From assembly GCF_051488685.1 (NCBI RefSeq), contig NZ_JBPSEH010000003.1, positions 1 through 64,000 on the forward strand: a stretch of 64,000 bases of DNA. Direction: 5' to 3'. The notes under the pieces were generated by a model. It searched no databases. It had not been told where the DNA came from and was given only the letters and a program-made list of their open reading frames with translations. The position numbers and the translations under genes are program-made. Of the stretch, positions 1 through 8,802 are shown one piece after another. This stretch comes from Melioribacter sp051488685. GTDB lineage: Bacteria; Bacteroidota; Ignavibacteria; Ignavibacteriales; Melioribacteraceae. Within the stretch, counting starts at the first letter, position 1. The number at the start of each line of letters is the position of its first letter.

Positions 1-66
1 TCCTCTTTTTTGTTTATTCTCTTACAACGCTTTTCATTAAAAAGTTTTTAAATTCTGGATAATTTT

Positions 67-300
67 TCAGAGGTTTCCATTAATTATGCTATCCTTCACT
101 ACACACGTTGTTATATAACTCTTGTCTTCAGGAGCATAATACTGCCAAACATTTCCAACCTGCAACGGATTGTAATTACGTTTTTGGCTATAATACTTTT
201 CTTTGAATTCTGCCGGTACATCATTTAAATATTCAATATTGATCTGAGCAATGCAGATTTTACTTAGAAAAAGTAATAGCATAATACTTATCGTTTTCAT
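67..300 (-). pseudogene. N-terminal remnant of a secreted protein (probably frameshifted)
   Basis: This is a 77-codon open frame with a clear signal peptide (MKTISIMLLLFLSKICIAQ) followed by NPLQVGNVWQYY. That pattern is common near the N-terminus of secreted proteins in this bacterial group, which are usually several hundred residues long. The frame stops abruptly after DSIINGNL. Read one base out of phase from the GGAAAC near position 75, the sequence continues as INGKPLKNYPEFKNF and stops at 14-16. The shifted reading restores the INGK pattern I would expect, so loss of one A from an A-run is likely. The remainder of the protein is absent. It could instead be a short intact lipoprotein-like protein. 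No function is assigned. Confidence 0.45.
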
Positions 301-876
301 AATAACTCCACTAAAAATTCCTGACGGACATGTAACTTCATTTTGCTCTCACTTTAAGTCAAGTGGAATATACATTTAAGTTACGGTATACGGTTTACCA
401 GCCGCAATTAAACATTCATAAACCATCCTCCTTATTTGATTAATAACATGGATTTTATTATTAAACTAAAGTAAAAGGTTAATGAGCAAAAACAGACCTC
501 ACACCTGTAATAATTTATTCGTTCAAACTTATTAATTAATGGATGTCTTCTGATTTTCAAGCCCTCGAGAAAAGTCATTTTGGCCCTCTAATATTAAAAT
601 ATTAAAATAACCTTTCCTTTGATATAAAAATATTAAATGGGGGGGGGTATGTCAAGAAAAAAATTTTCTACTTTAAATTTTTTTTACGATAACTGACGAG
701 TCCCTCTTTAACGGCGCAATTCATCATTTTTTACTTAAAGATTCTTCCGTCGTCCAGATTAAATCAGGATTCCCCCGGAACTATGCTATGCCGGATTATA
801 TAACACGCCCGCTCAATAACGCCGAATCCCGCAGAATGCCGGTTATGATTTATAACATGCGCCTTTTTAATAACTT
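301..876. other. 576-bp intergenic stretch with a 9-G homopolymer
   Basis: There is no convincing gene on either strand. The stretch is AT-rich, with a run of nine G at 639-647. A GGAGG motif on the minus strand near 425-431 precedes only a 16-codon frame, which I do not call. The last 100 bases (about 770-870) are more GC-rich and contain no open frame longer than a few codons. It may hold remains of the broken gene or the 3' region of the DUF1232 transcript. Confidence 0.5.
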
Positions 877-1215
877 TTATTCATAATAACTCATCAACTC
901 GTGTCCCAAAAATTTTAACACGGCTGTTATTACTCCTAAGTCGTCGAGATAGCCGATCAACGGTGCCAGGTCGGGAACCGTATCGATGGGCGAGATGAAA
1001 TAGATCAACGCTCCCACCACGATCGACTTCCTGTGCCACGAAACGTTCGGATCGGTTATGTATTTGTACAGCGCTTTAATGTCTTTTGCAAAACTAATTT
1101 TCCTGCCGACGCGCTCCAGTTTTTCCCACAATTTTTCTTCAACAACTTTTTCGCCTTCCGTTACTTTTTCCGGCGTATCGAATTCCTTTGTTATATCGTC
1201 AATTTCATAACTCAT
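877..1215 (-). CDS. DUF1232 (YkvA-type) family protein
   Basis: This small protein of 112 residues has an acidic, charged N-terminal half and a C-terminal DUF1232 core at about residues 60-105. The core shows the family hallmark of a hydrophobic segment ending in FISPIDTVPDLAPLIGYLDD. The family is small and membrane-associated, with no firmly established biochemical role. The start is supported by a strong AAGGAGG about 8 bases upstream of the ATG. It begins 12 bases after the stop of the S9 peptidase gene, so the two are very likely one transcript, with the ribosome-binding site lying in the short gap. The family call is firm; the function is unknown. Confidence 0.85.
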   Translation of the reverse strand: MSYEIDDITKEFDTPEKVTEGEKVVEEKLWEKLERVGRKISFAKDIKALYKYITDPNVSWHRKSIVVGALIYFISPIDTVPDLAPLIGYLDDLGVITAVLKFLGHELMSYYE

Positions 1216-1227
1216 TTTATTCCCTCC

Positions 1228-3261
1228 TTATTTTTTATATTCGTCGAGCCATTCAAAGATTGTTTTCCACCATAATAATGCATTTTGCGGTTTTGTGACA
1301 AAATGATATTCATCCGGGAAATAGAGAAATTTGCTCGGTACGCCTTTCCTTTGCAGAGTTGTAAATAGTTCGAACGCCTGTCCTTCCGGCACGCGGAAAT
1401 CGTTTGCTCCGTGGATTACGAGCGTGGGAGTTTTAAAATTATCGGCATATCTGTGCGGCGACCAGAGTTCGTATAACGGTCTGTTCGTCCACGGCGTTCC
1501 TTTGAATTCCCATTCGGGGAACCACAGCTCTTCGGTCGTCCCGTACATGCTTTCCAGGTTGAAAACTCCGGCGTGACAAACAAGCGCGTTGAATCTGTCC
1601 GTATGCCCGAGAATCCAGTTAATCATATAACCGCCGTACGAAGCTCCCGCCGCGAATGTATTTTTATAGTCGATGAATTTATAATTATCGAGCGCATAAT
1701 CATAAGCGTTCATCAAATCGATATAAACTTTGCCGCCCCAGTCGCCTGAAATTTCATCGACGAATTTTTGTCCGTATCCCGTGCTGCCTCTCGGATTCGG
1801 CGCTACAACCACATAACCTCCGGCGGCGAACATCTGTAGATTCCAGCGATAATGAAAATCGTCCGACCAATGCCCCTGCGGTCCGCCGTGTATTAAAAAC
1901 AACATAGGATATTTTTTATTCGGGTCGAAGAAAGGCGGCTTTATTAAAATCGATTGTACTTTAGCGCCTTCGGCTCCCTCGCTCCGGAAAGTCTCCGGCT
2001 CGTTGAACTCGATGCCGGCGAGCAATTCGCCGTTGATATCGGTTATTTTTCTTATGCCGCCGCCGTTGGTTTTAAGCGCGAATATTTCGTAGGGCATTGT
2101 GGTTTTCTGGCGTTTGAAGAAAATTTCTTCTCCGTCTTTCGAAATTATCATCGAATTGTTAACGCCGTCTTTTACGAACATCAAAAGATTTCCGTTCGAA
2201 ACGTTAACACGATAAATAGAATTGTAAATTTCGTTGGCGGCGTCGAAATAGATATATTTTCCGTCGGGCGACCAGACAATCTGCCCCGCTGAAAGATCGA
2301 TCTTTTCGGTAATATTGGTCAACGAACCCGAGGCTCTGTTATAAATCATTATGTTTTGTTTGTCGGCTTCGAAACCGGCGCGTTTCATCGATCTGAAAGC
2401 GATAAATTTTCCGTCCGGCGAATAGACCGGTTGATTATCGTTTCCCTGACTGACGGATATTTTTTTATACGGCGCCGGAGTTCCTTTTTTCACGTCTTCG
2501 ACATTGATTACAAAAACGTCGTTGTTCGTGCTGATTGCCGGCATTTTATCCGTATTCATTACAAATGCGACTTCTTTGCCGTCTGGCGAAAACGTATAAT
2601 CCTGAACGCTTCCAAGATCGACGGGGGGCACGTCGGATTTGCTGCCCTGTATCAAGTCATAATATTCGTTTTTGTCGAGGTCATATAAAAAGAGATGACT
2701 CCTTTTTTCATCACGCCATCGATTCCACGAACGGAACATTAATTCGGTTATTATTCGTGCTTTTACTTTGCTTGCCTCCTTTTCCTTATCTCTTTGTTCG
2801 TTACAGTTCTGGTCAGGGCAATCAGGATTAACTTCCGAAACAAATAAAATTTTCCTGCCGTCTTTTGACCAGATCATACCGGAAGCACCAGTATAAATAT
2901 CCGTCAGTTGCCTTTCGTTTGCTCCGTTTAAATCGCATATCCATATCTGTCCTTTATATTCGTAAGCAATGGAATTTCCGTCGGGCGAAAATTTCGGGTT
3001 GCTCTCGTTATCTGATGTGACCTTAAGAGGACGCAAGTTGGTGCCGTCAGAATTTATCAAGTATATATCAGTATTTCCTTTGTTTTGATCAATATCATAA
3101 GTAGTTACATCGAACGCAATAGTTGAGCCATCGGGCGAAAGGTCAAAACTGCCAATTCGTTTCATCGACCATAAATCTTCAACTGTCATAGCCCGTTTCT
3201 GCGCAGAAACGGATACAGCCACAATAGTCAAGATTAATATTACTTTTGTTACAATTTTCAT
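1228..3261 (-). CDS. S9 family prolyl-oligopeptidase-type peptidase, secreted
   Basis: This is a serine peptidase that removes dipeptides or acylated residues from oligopeptides outside the cytoplasm. A signal peptide ending SVSAQ is followed by a PD40/beta-propeller half (about residues 30-410) with repeated SPDG motifs. An alpha/beta-hydrolase domain then occupies about 420-677. The catalytic Ser541 lies in GASYGGY, Asp621 in HGANDFRVP and His653 in DEYHF. I chose the ATG at 3261 over a GTG at 3267 because GGGGTGG sits just upstream of the ATG. The 3' half is visibly more GC-rich than the 5' 400 bases. Members include dipeptidyl-peptidase and acylaminoacyl-peptidase types, and I cannot tell which this is. 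It precedes the DUF1232 gene by 12 bases. Confidence 0.9.
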   Translation of the reverse strand: MKIVTKVILILTIVAVSVSAQKRAMTVEDLWSMKRIGSFDLSPDGSTIAFDVTTYDIDQNKGNTDIYLINSDGTNLRPLKVTSDNESNPKFSPDGNSIAYEYKGQIWICDLNGANERQLTDIYTGASGMIWSKDGRKILFVSEVNPDCPDQNCNEQRDKEKEASKVKARIITELMFRSWNRWRDEKRSHLFLYDLDKNEYYDLIQGSKSDVPPVDLGSVQDYTFSPDGKEVAFVMNTDKMPAISTNNDVFVINVEDVKKGTPAPYKKISVSQGNDNQPVYSPDGKFIAFRSMKRAGFEADKQNIMIYNRASGSLTNITEKIDLSAGQIVWSPDGKYIYFDAANEIYNSIYRVNVSNGNLLMFVKDGVNNSMIISKDGEEIFFKRQKTTMPYEIFALKTNGGGIRKITDINGELLAGIEFNEPETFRSEGAEGAKVQSILIKPPFFDPNKKYPMLFLIHGGPQGHWSDDFHYRWNLQMFAAGGYVVVAPNPRGSTGYGQKFVDEISGDWGGKVYIDLMNAYDYALDNYKFIDYKNTFAAGASYGGYMINWILGHTDRFNALVCHAGVFNLESMYGTTEELWFPEWEFKGTPWTNRPLYELWSPHRYADNFKTPTLVIHGANDFRVPEGQAFELFTTLQRKGVPSKFLYFPDEYHFVTKPQNALLWWKTIFEWLDEYKK

Positions 3262-3447
3262 GACCACCCCACTTTTGCTTTTTCACTTCATTAAATTATA
3301 AAAAGCCGCAAGGAAATGGAACAATAAATTTCTCAAACTATTCTTTTATTTCATCTTTATCCTGTGTATAAATTTTGGCATAGAAGCTTGAAACTATTTA
3401 AGATATATTTAATTCAGTAATTAAAAACATTTTTCGGAAATAGCTGA

Positions 3448-3729
3448 TTGAAATTAATTGTATGTAACAATTCAGGCTGTCGTAGAATCTTTTCTACTGA
3501 ATCGATTGAAGAAGCCAACACGCTCGGATTTATGTGTCCCGATTGCAACAGTAAAACCACCACTCACCATATAATCCAGTGCAGACATTGTTATTCGATC
3601 GTTAATCTTATCCCGGTTTACGATGGCGAAGTACCAACAATTTTTTACATAAACAGGTGCTGTTCCTGTGGCGGCACAAAAGAAGAACGAAATATTTATC
3701 CTTCAATTTCGAAGGACATCTTTATATAG
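3448..3729 (+). CDS. Cys-rich zinc-ribbon-like protein with a TTG start
   Basis: This 93-residue protein has cysteines in zinc-ribbon-like pairs: C6 and C11 at the start, CPDC near 30, CRHC near 46 and CCSC near 70. Two consecutive zinc-binding modules are plausible. An in-frame TGA lies immediately before the TTG at 3448. The next possible ATG, at residue 29, would remove the first cysteines, so TTG is the best start. I see no strong ribosome-binding site. It stands alone on the plus strand, divergent from the S9 peptidase. I do not recognise a named family; the inference is a small metal-binding protein. Confidence 0.6.
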   Translation: MKLIVCNNSGCRRIFSTESIEEANTLGFMCPDCNSKTTTHHIIQCRHCYSIVNLIPVYDGEVPTIFYINRCCSCGGTKEERNIYPSISKDIFI

Positions 3730-4076
3730 GTACAGACCGTTTAGTTAATAATAGCCCTTAACATAAATAGGATTATTACCCTTCATTCCTGTCTCTAATT
3801 TCACCTCAAAATATCAGTCTAAATTGCAGATTAAATTCATGTATATCGATTTTAGATTCATGGAAAAAATCGACCGATAATTGATCCATATCAGGTACAA
3901 TTTAACATCAGTAATAATTTCATATTTAAATTTGGTTTACTCATTTTGCTCGTTTACAAAATCAGGTGCAGATCAGACTTTATTTTTACATGCTTAGCTT
4001 ATGTAAACATATTTATTTTGCTTTAAGTAAAACTTTCCTCTGGACCATCAGACATAAGCTTCTTAACTTTTAATTG
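3730..4076. other. 347-bp AT-rich intergenic stretch
   Basis: It lies between the zinc-ribbon gene (plus) and the end of the first S46 peptidase (minus), so it is a convergent spacer. There is only a weak imperfect inverted repeat (TAATAAT near 3747 and ATTATTA near 3770) with no U-tract. No gene or recognised element was seen. Confidence 0.5.
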
Positions 4077-6203
4077 TTACTTAGCTTTTCCCGTTTCCAG
4101 TTCATTAATCAGTCTTTTAGTTTTAAATACATATTTGAGAGATTCCATTAAACCGAGGGCATCAGTTGCCACAGCTCTGTTGTTTGTTTCGAGGAAAATG
4201 AAATCACCAGCAAGACTTTCGAGATTACCGTCGTGTACAAGACCTACTACTTCTTTGTTAATGTTGATAACCGAACTACCTGAGTTTCCACCTACGATAT
4301 CATTTGTAGATGCAAATCCCACAGGGACAGCCAGGTTCAGACTGTCTGGAATTGTGCGCCACCTTTCGTGCAGGCCCCAGGGATAATCTTTTCTGCCGAA
4401 CGAATTCCATCTGTCGTAAATGCCATAGAATGTGGTTTTAGGAGGAGCAATCGTTCCGTTGTATTCATATCCTTTTATTCTTCCGTCTGTAATTCTAATA
4501 GTTAGAGTTGCATCCGGCGGAATACGGTCGCCATAAATTTCGTATGCTACCCTGCCTAATTGACCAAGTAATATTTCCAGAGAATTGTCGATTTCATTTA
4601 CTTTCTTTCTTAATGAGTTAAGTTTTTCACGTGTATCAATCAAGAATGAGATAAATGGATCGTTCGAGGAAAGAATTGCATCTGGTGTTAATGAAACAAG
4701 TTTCTCGAATGTAGATTTATTTTTGAAATAAGTTGACGACATAACGATTTCAAGAGCTTCGTCGCCTGATTTACCTTGATAAATTTTTTGTGTTAATTGA
4801 TGGTCGTCTCCGAGAATGCCGACTACGTAATTGATATGCGCCCTCACTAACTTCTTCTGGAAAATCGTATCGATATTCTGGGGAAAAATATTTTCAATGG
4901 TTTGTTTCAATTTATCTTTTCTATATTCAGGCAATCTTTCTTTTTCCGGTAACCTCATTTGTTCTGTATAAAAAATAACTTTCTCTGCAATGTCAAAATA
5001 AACTGGCTTCAAGAAAGAATAAATGGTAAAAGCTGCAAGTTCATCGGCATATTTCGCTTGCTCGTTTGTAAGTTTTTCGATTGCTTCCCAGAGATGACCG
5101 AAATTTTTATTGAGTGCTGGATTATTCAAAACGGTATTTCTGAATTTCTTTTCGAAGTCTTCTTTCTTTTTCATAATTAAAGGATCTTTGAGAGCCATGA
5201 GTCTGCCAGCGTATGATTTACGAGCGTTACCCCAGCTCATAACCGCATTCAACAGATACGAGCGTTCTTCTTTTCTCGTTTCAAATAGTTCGTAATAAAC
5301 TTTGTAAACTTCATTAAACATCAGCAGATAGTACGGATAAACTTTATCCCTCAGAAATCTGAGTCGCGACACAGGTAATAAACGCCTTGTACTGCCTGGT
5401 CTTCCTATTATAAAAACGGGTTCGTTTTCTTCGGCACCTTTTTTACTAAACCTAAAAAAGTTGTCCGTTTTGACAGGTTTGTTATTTTCATATGCTCTCA
5501 AAAACATAAAATCGAGTTCGTAACGCGGATATGTGAAATTATCCCAGTCCCAGCCAGTCGAAGCGATCTGGAAATCGGGAGACATTACAAGACGAATGTC
5601 TTTATATCTTTTGTAAGCATAGAGAGAATATTTCCCGCCGTGATAAAGTTCTACAACTTTACAGATAAGACCAGTTTTATCTGAGTATTGTTTTTCGAGT
5701 TCGGCAATTTTATTTTTTTTAAGTTCGATTTTGAGGCTGTCGTTTTTGCCTTCTTTCATTGCATCAATAATTTCCTCCGTAACATTATAAATCGCAATCA
5801 ACTGGTCTACGAACAATCCTTCCATTTTCAATTCGTCCTGGAGATTTTCGGCGTAATATCCATCGCGTAAATAATCCTTCCCTTCGGGTGAAAGCCCCGT
5901 CAAATATTCCCGCGCACAGTGATGATTTGTCATTATAAGTCCTTCAGATGATACAAAGGCACCCGAGCAGCCGTTGCCAAATTGTAGCGCTGACTTCATT
6001 ACATCTTCTATCCATTCTTTGGTGGGTTTAAATCCGTATTCCGATTCAAAATAATCTAACGGTATAGCGTCGAATGTCCACATCTTGCCCATTTCCTCAA
6101 GCGAGGATTCAATTTTATTCAAATCAACGGGTTCATATATTGACTGCGGTTTTAGTGTAGTTGCTAAAACAAAAAATAAAATAATACTAATTTTTGTTTT
6201 CAT
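4077..6203 (-). CDS. S46 family dipeptidyl-peptidase, DPP7-like
   Basis: This exopeptidase of the chymotrypsin fold releases dipeptides from the N-terminus of oligopeptides in the periplasm. It has 708 residues, the normal S46 length. A signal peptide at 1-19 is followed by the catalytic His in TNHHC (residues 94-95), and the nucleophile is Ser641 in GGNSGS. The residue 18 positions after that serine is Gly659. In the Porphyromonas enzymes the equivalent residue is Gly in DPP7 and Arg in the acid-specific DPP11, so a hydrophobic P1 preference is inferred. A paralogue lies directly upstream in the same orientation, separated by 77 bases that contain a terminator, so the two are probably separate transcripts. 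Confidence 0.92.
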   Translation of the reverse strand: MKTKISIILFFVLATTLKPQSIYEPVDLNKIESSLEEMGKMWTFDAIPLDYFESEYGFKPTKEWIEDVMKSALQFGNGCSGAFVSSEGLIMTNHHCAREYLTGLSPEGKDYLRDGYYAENLQDELKMEGLFVDQLIAIYNVTEEIIDAMKEGKNDSLKIELKKNKIAELEKQYSDKTGLICKVVELYHGGKYSLYAYKRYKDIRLVMSPDFQIASTGWDWDNFTYPRYELDFMFLRAYENNKPVKTDNFFRFSKKGAEENEPVFIIGRPGSTRRLLPVSRLRFLRDKVYPYYLLMFNEVYKVYYELFETRKEERSYLLNAVMSWGNARKSYAGRLMALKDPLIMKKKEDFEKKFRNTVLNNPALNKNFGHLWEAIEKLTNEQAKYADELAAFTIYSFLKPVYFDIAEKVIFYTEQMRLPEKERLPEYRKDKLKQTIENIFPQNIDTIFQKKLVRAHINYVVGILGDDHQLTQKIYQGKSGDEALEIVMSSTYFKNKSTFEKLVSLTPDAILSSNDPFISFLIDTREKLNSLRKKVNEIDNSLEILLGQLGRVAYEIYGDRIPPDATLTIRITDGRIKGYEYNGTIAPPKTTFYGIYDRWNSFGRKDYPWGLHERWRTIPDSLNLAVPVGFASTNDIVGGNSGSSVININKEVVGLVHDGNLESLAGDFIFLETNNRAVATDALGLMESLKYVFKTKRLINELETGKAK

Positions 6204-6232
6204 GACATACCTTGAAAGAGTTTTAAAATAAA

Positions 6233-6260
6233 ACTGCCCGAAGTTTTTACCCCGGGCAGT
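6233..6260 (-). terminator. Rho-independent terminator of the upstream S46 gene
   Basis: A perfect 8-bp stem (ACTGCCCG / CGGGCAGT) with a 12-nt loop lies 20 bases past the stop at 6281. On the minus strand the stem is followed by TTTTATTTT. It separates the two S46 genes. Confidence 0.8.
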
Positions 6261-6280
6261 GGACGGATAAATATATTTAA

Positions 6281-8404
6281 TTAGTCTATTATTTTACCGG
6301 CTTTCAATTCATCTGCAATTCTTTTGGCTTTATAAACTTTTTCAATTGAATGAACAATGGCTCTTACGTCAACTGCAACACATCTGTTATTGTGCGGCAT
6401 ATAAATGAAGTTTCCTACAATACTATCCATATTACCATCGAAAGCTAGACCGACAACTTCTTTGTTTTTGTTGATAATGGCGCTGCCTGAATTTCCGCCT
6501 ACAATATCATTTGTGGAAATGAAATTAAATGGAGTCGATAAATTGAAGTCATCGGGTAGATGCGTCCAAATTTCATGCAAGTTCCACGGATATTCTTTGT
6601 TGAAAGAATACCATCTGTCGTACAATCCATAGAATGTTGTAAAGACGGGTGCCTTTGTGCCATTGTAATCGAAACTTGCAAGTTTGCCGTCGCTAATTCT
6701 GAGTGTAAAGTTTGCATCCGGCGGAATCGAAGTGCTATAAATTTTGAAGATAACCTGCCCGAGCATGTCATCGTATATTTCGGTTGTGTGCGAAATTTCC
6801 TCTGCTTTTTCTCTCAATTCTTTCAATTGTTCCTGACTTTCCTTAATAAACGCGATGAGCGGATCACTCGAATTAAGTATTGCATCGGCGCCTTCTTCAG
6901 CAAGTTTTAAAACTTTATCCCTTTCATCAATAATCGAATTCTTCAATAAATATTCTGCGGCATCTTTGCCTTTGTTGTTTCCGAAAAGACTGCGGACATA
7001 ATTATCCTCATCCCCCAAATGCATTCTCATAAAATCAGCCCATACTGAAAGTTTTGTATCCTCGATCAATTTATCCAATTCTTCAGGATATATACTTTGT
7101 ATAGTCGAATCGAGCTTGTCACTTTTATAATCAGGCAGTCTTTCTTCTTCTGGTTTCTGAAGTTCTTTGGCGAAATCAATCAGCTTTTGTGCTATTGAAA
7201 AATACTGTGGAGTAAAACGACGGTTAATTGTGAAAGCCATAATTTTGGGTCCATACTGACGCATTTCTGTTTGTGTTTTTTCGATGTTCTCCCAGATAGT
7301 TCCATATTTTTCTTTCAGTTCGGGATTATTCCATACAGCTTCTTGAAGCTTTCTCTGGAAATCCTTTTTGCGCGCCATTAAATACGGGTCACATAGCCCT
7401 TTATAGATTGTAGTGATAACTTTCTGAGAGTTGCCAATGTTAACTCGTATGTCTTCAAATTCGTCAGCTCTTTCTGGAGCAATTGTTTTCAATTTTTCGA
7501 GTTCGTTGTAGTATGTATCATAAATGAACGCATAACCTTTATAGACAACATCGCGAATGTATTCGAGTTGAGCCACAGTTTTGAGTCGCTGTGTCGAGCC
7601 AGGATTACCAACCGTAAAAATCGGTTCGTTCGGTTCTATACCGTTAAGTGTGAATTTGAAAAAATGCTCTGGTTGAACTGGTTTGCCGTTTTCGTATGCC
7701 CGATAGAGTGTAAAATCGAGATTATAACGAGGATATGTAAAATTGTCGAAGTCGCCTCCGAAATATGCAATTTGCATTTCGGGAGCAAATACAAGACGGA
7801 CATCGTCATAACGTTTATAACCATAAAGGGAATATTTTGCGCCGTTAAATAACGATACTACCTGAGCTCTCAAACCAGTTTCTTTTTCGAGGTTTTCTGT
7901 CAATTCTTTGATTTTATCCTCTTTGCTCTTTGCTTTTTCGTCGGGAGTAGTACCTGTTTCTGCTGCTGTTTGAACTTCTTCCGTTACATCTTTAATAAAT
8001 ACCAACTGGTCCGCATAATAATTTGGAATTTTAATTTCGTCTTCGAGCTTCTCGGCAAAAAAGCCGTCGGCTATTAAATCATTTTCTTTTGTAGATAATT
8101 CTTCGAGCACACTGCGCGCACAATGATGATTTGTCATTATTAAACCGTCAGCCGATACAAATGATGCCGTACAACCCGGCAATCTCAACGCAGAAAGTCT
8201 AACGTCTTCAAACCATTCTTCATCTGTTTCGAGTCCGTATGCTTCTTTGAAATATTCAACAGGAGGATAGTCGAACGACCACATCTTTCCTGTGTCGAAT
8301 TTCTGAGATTTTACGGTATCCGGGTCAATCTGCGCCTGCAGATTAAATATAAATGCTAAGAAGAAAATAAGTATAAACATACTATAAAAATGTTTTTTCA
8401 TCAT
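6281..8404 (-). CDS. S46 family dipeptidyl-peptidase, DPP7-like (second copy)
   Basis: This is a paralogue of the 4077-6203 gene. The frame is open 14 codons further upstream, but the signal peptide begins at MMKKHFYSMFILIFF and ends LQAQ. I therefore place the start at 8404 (707 residues). The His-His pair of TNHHC is at 93-94, the nucleophile is Ser639 in GGNSGS, and Gly657 occupies the specificity position in LAFDGN, which is again the DPP7-like state. An insertion rich in Lys, Glu and Thr near residues 150-170 (TGTTPDEKAKSKED) differs from the first copy. It is secreted to the periplasm and liberates dipeptides for uptake. Family assignment is firm; substrate preference is inferred. Confidence 0.92.
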   Translation of the reverse strand: MMKKHFYSMFILIFFLAFIFNLQAQIDPDTVKSQKFDTGKMWSFDYPPVEYFKEAYGLETDEEWFEDVRLSALRLPGCTASFVSADGLIMTNHHCARSVLEELSTKENDLIADGFFAEKLEDEIKIPNYYADQLVFIKDVTEEVQTAAETGTTPDEKAKSKEDKIKELTENLEKETGLRAQVVSLFNGAKYSLYGYKRYDDVRLVFAPEMQIAYFGGDFDNFTYPRYNLDFTLYRAYENGKPVQPEHFFKFTLNGIEPNEPIFTVGNPGSTQRLKTVAQLEYIRDVVYKGYAFIYDTYYNELEKLKTIAPERADEFEDIRVNIGNSQKVITTIYKGLCDPYLMARKKDFQRKLQEAVWNNPELKEKYGTIWENIEKTQTEMRQYGPKIMAFTINRRFTPQYFSIAQKLIDFAKELQKPEEERLPDYKSDKLDSTIQSIYPEELDKLIEDTKLSVWADFMRMHLGDEDNYVRSLFGNNKGKDAAEYLLKNSIIDERDKVLKLAEEGADAILNSSDPLIAFIKESQEQLKELREKAEEISHTTEIYDDMLGQVIFKIYSTSIPPDANFTLRISDGKLASFDYNGTKAPVFTTFYGLYDRWYSFNKEYPWNLHEIWTHLPDDFNLSTPFNFISTNDIVGGNSGSAIINKNKEVVGLAFDGNMDSIVGNFIYMPHNNRCVAVDVRAIVHSIEKVYKAKRIADELKAGKIID

Positions 8405-8802
8405 AACACCCAATTTTATGTTTAACGTTATCAAAAAATAAAACACTTTAGAGTTATAACCAAAGATGAAATTACGAAGTTATAATCCTCTTTACCTTTC
8501 TCGCATATTCAACCTGGAGTTGAGGATAAAGACTCGTTATCCTCTGGTATTTCTTCAGAAGCTTATGAAAATAGAGATGATTGTTTCACTTCGTAATCGT
8601 GATTATAGAAACTTTAGTATTTTTTTTGATAATCAGGGCTGGTTTGTAAGACAGGAAATCACAAATGATAAATTCGTGTAAATGAAAGAATACAACAGAT
8701 TGTTAACATAAATACGCTCTCGGAGGTTTGACATTACCTGAATAATTAATTCTAATAATTGATATAGAATTAAACAAAATGTGAAAGCAAGTTAAATCTA
8801 CA
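8405..8802. other. 398-bp intergenic stretch with nested inverted repeats
   Basis: It lies between metX and the second S46 gene. It contains ATTACGAAGT (8471-8480) repeated inverted as ACTTCGTAAT (8588-8597). Between those arms is the perfect palindrome GAGGATAA (8522-8529) / TTATCCTC (8537-8544). A 71-codon plus-strand frame (8466-8681) runs through it but has no recognisable domain or ribosome-binding site, so I do not call it. The repeats may be a structured RNA, a binding site or chance. Confidence 0.4.

Noticed and set aside
1228..3261. Horizontal transfer of the S9 peptidase gene from its higher GC in the 3' half
   Set aside because: By hand count the difference is modest (about 48% against about 40%) and no mobile element or broken boundary is present. 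It is not evidence of transfer.
8466..8681. 71-codon plus-strand frame
   Set aside because: There is no ribosome-binding site or recognisable domain, and it spans the inverted repeats. Probably not coding.
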